NCBI GenBank assembly: GCA_025267735.1
Contig: CM046303.1
Coordinates: 33,766,380-33,830,379, forward strand
Source: Mactra quadrangularis
Taxonomy: Eukaryota; Mollusca; Bivalvia; Venerida; Mactridae
DNA: 64,000 nt
Direction of reading: 5' to 3'
Shown here one piece after another: positions 26,801 to 38,800 of this stretch; the first letter of the stretch is position 1, and each line of letters opens with the position of its first letter. A program made the position numbers and the translations under genes. The notes beneath the pieces are model-generated. The model saw nothing but the letters and a program-made list of their open reading frames with translations. It searched no databases and was not told the origin of the DNA.

Positions 26801-29800
26801 ATCTGATGAATGAAGTCTAATGTTGAACTTGACAGGTGATAATTTAGAGATTTTTAGATAAAAAAATGCATCACCATAAACGGTCATATATACTGGAGTG
26901 TGATAAAGTATTGTTATCTTAATTCTAGGTCATGGATTCTAGTTCTCTAGCTCCAAGTGAAGTCACAAGTTCTGTGATACCTGTTAGAGTTTGTGGGAGA
27001 AAAAGGATGCTGTGGTAGTAAGAGCAGAAAAAAATCTACTTGAAGGAATGCTTTATCAAGGAGAACTTGTGGAGAGAGTGTATCAGCTAATGTTAAAGAA
27101 AAATGAAACAGCATCGGGGTAAATATAAACTCTTAAAACTATATGTATCTCTATAAAACTTCGCAATTGTAAAACCAGTGGTGTTTCTTGACTTTGTTAG
27201 CCATCCACTCCCAGCATGTGTAAGATAACCGACTGTATAAGTTCTTTTCCTAGTAGTCAAGATTATAAATATGAATTTTGTGTTTAATTGGACTCAGAAC
27301 AGTTTAAAACCATAAATTTGATAAATGTAATCACATTTTATGTATAGCTGTTTGAATAATCATTCAATATTTGTAGCTTTTTTGGACTTTTATTAGGTCT
27401 AAGTATCATGGTATATCATTGATGACATTCACGTAGGATTTTAAGTACTGTAATTTATAAATTGCTTAATTATTTCAGGCTGAGACAGATGGTTTGAAGG
27501 ATGATTAATGTGATAAATGTAAAAGAGTTCAATTCAAGATGGTTGAGAAATGCCCACCACTGATTATAGATGTAGGGCAGCAGTGAGACAGCCTGGTGGT
27601 TTCCATCCAGTAAATAACATAGTGTAATAATACTTTATATAAATCTAAAGCTTGGTCACAATCAGCAATGTATGATATATTCTTAGACTAGAACCAATAA
27701 AATGACAGTAAGGGAGAAAAAGGGGGCCTGAAGTCATCAAGTTTTAAAGGAACATTGTTCTGGTTTTTTTTAATCTGTGTGCAGGATTTTATTTCTGTGA
27801 AAATAAAGTTAAAGAACACTTTTTTAAGCACAGCTTAAGAAGGACACTTAGTGTAGACATGAAGTTTGTTCTCAAGCTTCATACCATGGAGCCCAAGAAA
27901 TCTACCGTATTATTTTCTTTTGTATGAAAATGCGTTTTACTTCGATTAGAATAACAGGTTAAATACAATTACCAAAGGTTAAAGTATTACGAGAATATAT
28001 GCGTAAATATTGAATAATGATTTTTGTCTTTTCATTTTCTATGATCAGTTATTCATTCTAGCATTTGTTGTACTGTGCTAGCCTAATTTTACTGTCTCTT
28101 GTAAGAATTGTGAAGAATATGAATTTGTCTTTGAAATAAGGCAGTAGATCATTGATTGCATCTACAAAAATGCTACAATTTCAGTGATTTATAGAATATT
28201 AATGGTCTGGTCATTTTTTATGATTGTCTGAGGACTGAAATTTCATTTTAAATGCTGCCATGAATATATTTTTACTTATACATAGTTGGAAATGACTGAC
28301 ACTTCTAGTATCAGTTCATAAGATATTCATTTGATCAATCAACACTTTCCATTTCATTTGTGACTTGACTAAATGTCTAGTGCTCGAGAATATTTTATAA
28401 TGATGGTGACTTAAAAATCCTCAATACACACATACATACTTTTGGAACACAATAATATATATCAACCCAACTTTGTACATGAACATTTATTATGTTTGTG
28501 ATTTAATTCCCATTTCTTTATCATCCATGCTGCCTTTTTACTCTGTTTGCAATATATATATATATGAAAAAATATGATTGTAATGCTTTTAATTTCTGGT
28601 TATGTATTTGATATGAATAGGAAGTAATATACATTATAATTTAAGAAATTTACATTTTGTAATATACATTGTAATTAAAGAAATTTTCTTTTATTTTATT
28701 CAATGTATAAGTTTTGCCTTAGGAATAAATTCAGTTATCATGTTGCTTAGAATGTGAAAAATGTAAGACAGATAATTTAGATATTGAAATTGGAAAAATC
28801 AACTTAGAACTTTTTTTCACAATATATATGTATTTGGTATATGCCATGTTATTAACTTATAATTAAGGTGGTGTGTAATTATATGATGTAATATTGATGA
28901 AGTTCTGTTGTTTTTGGGATTATACTAGGGTCTATCCACTCTGTCAAAATGCATTATGTGCAGACATTGTTGTTTTTCTACTATGATTGTTTAAATAAAC
29001 ATGTATCATACCATGAATACCTAAAGAACTTAAAAATGTAACAATTTCTCTCAAAATTTATTTTGTCCAAACAAAATCTTCTAGATTATAGGTACATGTT
29101 AACAATATTTATGTATATTTCCTACCATAGGCGGATCCAGTGGAAGCAATTTTTTTTCTTTCATGAAATATGATATTTTCAGGAAATATATATATATATA
29201 TACATGTCATAATTTTTTCGCATGCTACACATGCAATATAGCATACATTATAAAACATTTCTTTCTCATAATTGTAAGATAAACATGATTCAGCGGCTTT
29301 TAAAAAATTATATAATAATTATCTAGATGCTTTATATTTTATACTCTGGATAAGGATAGTTTAGGCTCTGAGAATGTGCCTGAATCTCTAAGAAATAACC
29401 CAAACTACAGAATTTCCGGGGCCACTGGTCACCTGATCCTTTGGTCAGGGTTTTGCCCTATATCATCTCAGGCCCTTATGGCCCCTTTGAACCCCATTCT
29501 GCTTATTCATTTTACGCCCCATCTAACTAGAATTTTCCGCCCCCTCACAGAAATCCTGGATCCACCTATGCCTACATTATTAACATATAAGGTTATTAAA
29601 ATAAACTTGTTTAACAATGACTTATACACATGTATGGAGTAGTTTCTGGCCTTGTGGAAGGGTAGGTGAGTACTGGTTACAGTCAATGGTCCAGGAAAGC
29701 TAGGTTAGGTGCGCTGGACGCTGTGAAATGACCTAAATTGTGTTGACACGGCGTTAACTCCAATAAATAAATAAACTTATACACATGTCACTGTTTGATT

Positions 29801-32800
29801 GTTTTTGTGCAGTAAAATATATTTTACTGAAATTTCTTATGGTATTTCTTTAACTTCAAACTTTAAATATATGTTCCTTGCTATCAATCACATCTCATGC
29901 TACAAGGTTCATAAATTCAAATACATTCTTTTTCAAAATTATCTCCCCTTGAACTTAGAGATTTTTTAAAAAAATATTTGTTTTTACTGCAACTGTTTTA
30001 TTTCTTTAGGTGTAGACTTCAAACTTTCAATATATGTTCCTTATTATTATCCACATCTCATGTGACAAGGTTCATAACTCCAAATACATTTTTTTGAAAA
30101 TCATCTCCCCCTTGAATTTGAAATTTCTTTAAAAAAATATTTGTTTTTACCTCAACTGTTTTATTTCTTTAGGTATCAATTTTAAAGTTGATATAATCAT
30201 GTTCCTTATCATTAACCCCATCTCATGTGACAAATACTTACTAAGCCGAGCATGCCGTCTCAACTGACAGGTCTTGTTCTTTCTTCAGGTATTACCTGTT
30301 AACATTAAGTATGTTTGTTATTCTCAGCCACATATCATGTGACAAGGGTCATAAGTCCATATACATTTATATATATATTATCAGAATTACTTGCTCTTGG
30401 ACTGAATTTTCTTTAAAAATATTTTTGATGCCATTGTTTTATTTATTTAGGTATCAACTTCAAAAATAAAATATTTGTTCTTTATTATCAACCTCATCTC
30501 ATGTGACAAAGTTCCTAAATCCATAAAAAAATTTATCCCCCCCCCCCGAACTTAAAATGCTTTTTAAAGATAATAATTTTCACCTAGAAATCTTGATTTC
30601 TTAAGGTATCAACTTCAAAGTTTAAATAATAATTGATGAAATATATTTTTTTTACTTAAATTTCTCAACAATTACACATACATTTGTTTTGTTTCTCATT
30701 AGCAAAAAATAAAATAAAAATATTTGATTATACATCTGTATTTGTTATTTATAACTTTTATTCTCCAAGGGCCCGTACAATCAAGGGTCTTGTCATAAGA
30801 TTTTTGATAATATGCTTCCCAGGATTGTACACCATAGTGAACTAAACCATCAATATTTTAGCTAGTAGGGTAACGATGTAATTAGGAACGTCTAAGTGCA
30901 GTGTATATTTGCTGCTTCCCATATTTTTTAAGGCTGTATCTAACAAGTATTGCCTGAACATTTGTTCTTCATGTGTGTCAAAATCCCAGTTGATGAGACA
31001 GATACTGTTATAGTATATGATGTTATGATCTATTTAAGTCTACTTTACCATTGTGGGTTACAGAACAGAATCAAAAGGAATCTTTAATCACGTCTTTTAG
31101 CCATTTTAATCTCCAGCTGATTGAAATGTGGTAATGGTCTAACCTACGGTCTGGACATTCAAGTTTGCCACAGTCATTGACTGTAGAAATTATCAATATA
31201 TGAATGTATCTTGGCATAATTGTCCAAGCTGACATATAGCTTAAGTTTCCATTTAAAATTCTGTATGGAATGTCAGCGTGGACAATCTTTATTTGTGATA
31301 CCCCTGATTCCTAAATAAGATAGATATTCAGTATGCTATAATACACTTTTTGGGTGAGCTTACTTTCTTAGATTAGTTTCCATAACTATTTCAGGAATGT
31401 TTGTATCAAACACATGTTCATTTGAAATGAAGCACAGTGCTCTCCAAAAGTTCTTGAACAGATAAAATTTTGAGAAAAAATGATCGTGCATAATACAAGT
31501 AAATTAACTATCATTAGACCTAGTCAATGTAGAGTTGTTTAAATCATATGTTAATAATCTAATAAAAGCTGACTTTAGAATTTGCTCAGATGACTCTTTC
31601 TTCCTTATATTCATGAATAAGGATGAATCAATTTATCTTAAAACCCAAGATTTTGTCCAAGAATTTTTTAGGGCACTGTATCACAGAACATTTCGTAGGT
31701 AACTTTCACATGCTAGACATAAAAAATAGATCAGCTCTTATGATATTCAATTTATTTGCAAATAGTAATACATGTACCATAAAATTTAAAAATCAAATAC
31801 ATGTGTGGCATGTGTGCTAAAATGCAAATAAAGCACATTCACAAAAAGTGTAACAATATGTAGGTAAGCCTAAATGTCTATTTTCATTTATATGAGTAAT
31901 AGTCAATACCTCTTATGTTGTCTACATAATAATATTCAGTTACTCTTTTACACAGTACCCAACAAAAGTATCAAGACATTAGAAATTTACTACAATTCTT
32001 GAAATTTGGTAATGAATTTTGTAGAATCATTGTTTAAGATAAATCTAAGTATGGTTTGTGATAAAATGGAAACAAATTTCATGAATGATACACAATTTTG
32101 AAATTCAGCATCTGATATCCTTAAGCCTAAAAAAACATTGTTAATTGTAATTATTTTTCATAACAAATTTTTAAAGCTATTTTTGTTTTGTTGGTTATAT
32201 AATAATGATAACCAAAAAAAATAAAGCAAAACTAAAAAGCATATAAAAATACACAGTGATCAAATTTTGGATAAAAGCTATTTAGAAAGCCTACAAAGTG
32301 AAAATGTCTCCAAACTTTTGGTGGGTACTGTACATAGCAACACATTGTATAGGTTTGGTCACTGTGGTCAGTCTACCTACTCAATGTTCTTGGAAGGCTT
32401 AACCAACTACTAAGCCCATATTTCCGTCAGTAACTGACCTTCACTATTAACAATCAGTGGTAGGAGGTAGAATGACCATAGAAATTATTTTTACAAACAA
32501 GCTCCACAAAATTATGCCCAGTCCACCTCATGTCAATGAAAGCAGCATATTTATAAGATTGAGCATCTGACATCCTATTGCCTACAAAACTATGTTTTTA
32601 TTATATCTATTTCCATTACATAGTTTGTATGCTATTTTTGTAGTCTCAATATAAGTATAATGATATTAAGACAATAACATAAAGCAAAAAATATAAAGCA
32701 TTTCTAAATAAACATTATAATCACTGTTCTATTTTTACTCTTAATTATAAAACTAAAAATAGAAAAGTGATTTTAATTATTATCCCTTTATGGATAAGAT

Positions 32801-35800
32801 GCAAGTAAATAAACATAAACAAACTTTAAAGCTACTCAGTAGGCCTACAATGTGAAGATGTCTCCAAAGTTTTGTTGGGTACTATATGGATGTAAAAACA
32901 GTATTAAAAAGACAGAAATAAAGTGTTCTCCTTACTTTTTAAGTGTAACATAGGCATGCTATCAACTTATAAGAGCAGATTCAGTATTTGAGTTGAAAGG
33001 ATAAAATACTTTCTCAAGGTACAATGTAGTTGAACAGTGATTAAATTAAAATGGTTAACAGAAATATGTGAATGTAGAACCATCTTGCTCAAATTGTGGT
33101 CAACAATGAAACAAAAAAGATCTTAAAAGAGGCTAATTTTACAAATAATCTACACACTTTTCATAAATGAATCTCTCGTTGGTGGACAATAAATGTCAAT
33201 TCCTAGTACACAGACAAAAGTAGCACACTCTTTTGACTTGTCAATGTTGATTACTTATAACAATTTGACTTGAAAACAATATCTAACAAATAGATCTTGC
33301 AGGAAGTCCCTTACTTCTAAGAAGTTACACTTTCCATGTAGCAGTTTCACAAAATTCATATTGTAATGTGCATGTATATATATGGAGGTGATGTTATTAG
33401 CAAACTGTAGTCATATATTAGAAGATACAAGTTCACATATGAGAGCACAAGAACAACTATATGATTTAAAATTCACAGATAGACTTTCATATTTGATGAT
33501 TTGCAGCAGAGCATATTCTAACTTTCTCTTTATGTGCTGTCAACATTTTTCTTTTTTATTATACAATCTCTAGAGCCTGCAAGATAAATCAAAATAAATC
33601 TTAGTCAATATGCAAGGCTACATGTTTCATAAATAAATAACATTAACTATATAATTGATACTGTCCATTTGAAAAAGATGCACAGAACATTCTATGTGTT
33701 GCCTGTTTATAGTTGTCGGTGGACTGCAAAGAAAATTGAAATTGATCTGTTTCAAACACCTCTAATGGAAAATAAATATGTGCATCGCTTACTTTTTTTT
33801 CATTTTATGCATTGTATTTTCAAGGGAAAGTAGATCGAAACCGAAAGAAGATTTTGATACCCAATACTTAAAACAGTAGATTTGATAACAACAAATATAA
33901 GATAATATCATTAGCCATTCATAGACATTTATTGTATCTAGAGACCTGTATGTGTTAAGTGCTACCTACACTAGATCATTCATATGTATGTAGAACATAT
34001 TGATTCCAAAGTAACCGTACTGAGTGAATTTCAGGGGATGTTAAGCATTATATAAATATTTAAAAAAAACTCATTAATGATACCTTTAGATCCAGCCTTG
34101 TTCAACTTAATTCTCTAACATTCATATCGTTATCTAATGAAGCCAGTACATTTCTCTTTCTATATATGGTTGGTGAATATGAAATCTTTTGTCACAATAC
34201 ATCAAAAGAAGATTTTAGAGACTTCCAATTCAACTGCACTTCTGCAATTAAAACACAAACAATTATAAAAGCCTATCTTTTTATTTTTCACTCATATTGC
34301 ACCATAGTGATGTGTCAATTATAGTTAAACTATAACAACAGTTACAAGATTATTTCCTGCTAAATTAATCACAATAAACATTATGGATCATACTTCAGGT
34401 TAATTATCTTATGTGGATACCCATATTAGAACCAAGTTGTTGTTACCAAGATTTACCATTCATATGATAAATGTTTACAAAATGTAAGGTCCATACATCC
34501 ATTAATATTCACAATAAAAAAATTAAGAATGGTTCAAAATTAAAATTACCTGCAGTTCAAAGAATGGCAGCAGCTAGATCTTTTATTAAATTGGCATCTG
34601 AAGAAGCATGCTTTCAGACAAGGTTTATCACATACATCTTCTGAGCTAAATGATACAAATAAGAAGTTGTACCATCAATATCTGGTACACTCCATTCATG
34701 GTGGTTTGTGATATGAATCAGGACATTTCACCATTAACTCTGTAAAGAAGCAGATTGTTAAAATAATGGTTTACAAACATTGTTACCATAACTGTCCGCA
34801 CCATATATGACTCCTTGTTCAAATTGCTTAAAATTTAAGACTTGGTTCCTCTACTTTATTTTATACACTATGATCTAATAACATATGCTCATACATGAAA
34901 CATGAAACTTTTTTAGCTTTATCAAAGAGAATAATACATTTACATCATGATAGGAGGATGAAAAAACAATTGTTATTCAAGAATTCTTTGATTCAATATT
35001 TTCATAATTAGCTGACCATTTAGTATGCACAGAATAATAATCCACTTGCATGCATATATACACTGGTGAAATACTACTACACAGTTGTTTTCATGGTGTA
35101 GTAGTTTGGACACTAAGCTTTGAAACAGACCATTTATGTTTGTTTTCTTACCTCAGCATGTTATTATATTTTCATTAAAACTCAGCAATAAGCCCTATCC
35201 ACAATAATGATTAGGTGAAACTAGATACAGCTTTTACATGATTATTATCTGCACAAAGTTTTTCCATGTGAATTCTCAGAGACCTTGGCCTATTAAAACG
35301 GAGCCACAAAATCAGTTGGCACTTCCTTGCCCCAAAGCTATCCACAGTTAATATCTCAGTGAACAGACATACAGGTATTGTTAAGTTATTGTTCGGACAT
35401 GCAATTGATTATGAATAGACAGACAGACAGACAACATCATAACATAATACAGCCCTTTTTTGAACAGCATATAAAAATTGTAGACCTACTTACTCAAAAG
35501 GATCAACAAATGATGATGACATCTTCTTCTACCCAGTCACTCTACCAAATTAAGACACTATCACAGTTTCACTTTTTAGGTCTGAAAATGAAAATTTATT
35601 TCTTAAAATATTATTTTCATGGCCTAACAAAAATGTTGACATTCCATCCACTGATATCCTAACTGTACTGTACTGTACTGTACAGTACCCATACCTGATA
35701 ACTTATGAACATAAAATGTCAAGTGGATCTTGCAGGGGGGGGGGGGTTGTACGCCCCTGTTATTTCCAAAATATGCCTGTTCATAAGTGAATTTAGAAAC

Positions 35801-38800
35801 TGTAAGCAATTTTTAAGTAGCATGAGGCAATTTTTCTCAGTCTCGCTTTGCTTTCTGTAGTAGTGAACATAAATCTGATTGTTAAGTAGTTTATATCATT
35901 AATGTGTTGTGTAATACTGCATAGGTGGATTCAGGATTTCCTTTTAGGGGGGGGGCAGAAAATTCAAGTTATGGGGCTGAAAATGAACAAGCAGACTGGG
36001 GTTCTAGGGACTGTATTCGAGGACCCACTCTGGGTCCTGAGAGGCATTGACCAGGCATTCAGGGTTGCTGCGACCCCTTAAGGCTAAGCTCATTTCTAAT
36101 GAATTCAGGCACATATAAAGAACCTAAACTGTATGTTATGTCATTGTAATAGTGTAGTTCCAGTCTTGTTATTATTGCAGTCGTAGCGTGTGAATTTTTT
36201 TTACATATGTTTATAAAATTTCCTACAGATATCATATTTTATGATAGAAAAAAATCTTAGTTTGGGCAATTTTAGGGGGGCGTACGCAGGGTCCGCCCCC
36301 TTGGATCCGCCTATGTACAGTGAATACCCTGGTTGTTTTTCCAAAGTTTGGACCCACTAGAAAAGTTTAGACCTCCTAGAAAAAAATCCTGGATCCGCCC
36401 CTGAATGATACACCAAAAACCCTAACCAATACATTTCAAAATATAATAAGGGTAAAACTGGGTCAAACTTTATGCAAGAGTTAAAGAAATTTATATAAGA
36501 AATTTGACATAAATTGGTAAGTCTGCATACATGAGTGAAGTTTCAAGTGAAATATCTCTTCAGAGAATCTATATGTTTACTGCTCCTTACTGTTATCACA
36601 TGCTTATAAATACATAAAATATGTATGTACAATTTGAGTAGTGAAACATTACTGGTGAGTTATTAAAATCAGTAAAACTAATGCAGTACGTCTTTAGACA
36701 AGTTGACAGTAAACTGGTCAATCAATGGTTGTTAGTAAATATTTAAGTTCCTGTGTAGTTATGTTTAATACTGGCATAAACATTTGTTAATCTTTCACAT
36801 TTAGAAATATAATATTGAAAGAACACGTACTGCTTCACATAAAACGAGATAAACGTGTCATCCAAATTCTCTTAGTTGTAAACAATGACGGGGTCGAAAT
36901 GTCATGGGACGAAGCGCCATGATTTAAACGATCTACAATACAGCCGTTTTGTAAGCTTTATATTGTATAATATAAGCAGTACAATTGCCAAAACTCAACA
37001 TTATTATACAGAACCACTAACGACACAATGATCTTAACAGTTGGTTACAATGTAGCCAATTTCTTAGTTAAATTTCGATTCGACGGGACCTTACCTCTCA
37101 TTCTCAAGCAACGATTTTGCTAGATTTCATCCATCTTCAATGCCATTGACAGCTCCAACTCATGATATCTCACGAATTCCTCTCCTATATGCACTCTAGA
37201 TGACCCGAAGTTTATATTGTATATTTGTTTTCGTCGCTTAAATGTCGCAAGTTCCGTTATTCTGACGCTCTCTTTACTTTCTCTATCGATTTCCACCATT
37301 TTGTAAACACAGGTAAATTATGCGTGTCACGAAAGGTCATGGAGTTATCGCCTGTCCTCGTTTCGCTTCGTGTACACTCGGATATCTCCGGTCGGCTTAA
37401 AAAAACTGGCAGTTTTTTTAAGAAAATAAAATTTAAAACCGTTTTATTTATATGATAGCATTGGTAAAGGGAAGTTTATTGTAGCTCAAGGACGTTTGTT
37501 AGGGATGTTTTATAAAGCTATTATGTTGATTTTAGTGTATGGGGTGCGTAGAAATGTGCAAAATATGCGCATAACACATCTTTAATGCTTTGATATTTCA
37601 ATGGCTGTTATGGTGTAAAATGATGTTTAAATAATTGTTTTATTGAATAATGCACACAATCTAATTACCAAATGGGTATTTGATAAGAAAAACAGGGTGT
37701 TATTCTGGTGAGGTTTTATAATGGGTCTGATCCAGAACTTTAATGCCGTATCTGATAAAAAAACAAAATATTAAAAAACCGGCTTTAAATATTAAGTTTT
37801 GGAAGCAAAAACTACAGTAACTGCACTACATGAAAATATATAAATTTCTGGATCTATTTCCACTAATCCAAGGCTTTGGTTTAGTTGACAACTTAGGCTA
37901 GACATATAATATCAACAAGATCTGATATCACAAAGTATGCAGTGAGGTTATCTTAGATGACTATATAATCACTTCAAACAGCCTTGTCACTGGGTTAACC
38001 CTTTAGTAAGCAGGTTAAGTGTCTTGCCTATAAACAGATATCCTGTAGAGTGTTGTCGTATTGGATCTCTAAGATCTCAATTGAGGGTCACGCTGAGATG
38101 ACTTTAAAGTCGACCAATTAATGTGTAGACGAAACACTATTAATAACATTTTGATTTCCAGGGTCCAAATTTAAGCTCGCATACTCGCAAAATGTGAGTG
38201 AAATTTGCTGAATGCGAGAAGGAAAAATTCAACTAGCAATTTTTAGCGAGTGGCTGTAAAAATTACCGAAATCGCCACTAAATATACGCACCGTTCGTCA
38301 TTTGTTTACGCGGACGAACTTTGGGGAATAATTAAATTCTGGCGATAAAAAATCATTTTCTGTTCGCCCGACGGGCAAGTAAAATATTTAATGGCGTTTA
38401 ACAACGTATTTCACGATGTGTAATCAGTTAATATATGCTGTGCGTAAACGGTGTATAACATATTAATTTCAAGTTGTAATCTTGACTTATGACACAACAA
38501 ATCACCATGTACATCGAAAGTCTATAATTTAATTGTTTGCAGCAATTGAAATCAATACTTATCCTTTGTTTGGTGACTAACATGTGTTTGCAATTGTTAA
38601 CGGAAATTTGTCTTAACAACGTAAGATAAGATGTGTGTCGTCATTTTTTCACACTTTGTTGATGTTTGATAGCGTAACAAATCATTAGTGCAATGTCTCA
38701 TTGTGTTATGACAGAGTCTAATTAAATTGTTATTTAGAACGAATTCATAAAACAAGCGTGACCTAGTTTTTTAATTGTTCACTTAAATAATGACTGGTTT

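Noticed and set aside
34546..34674. Antimicrobial or toxin-like secreted peptide
   Set aside because: The cysteine spacing does not match a family I can name, the possible leader is in another frame, and the segment also fits as an internal exon. Reported only as a Cys-rich candidate.
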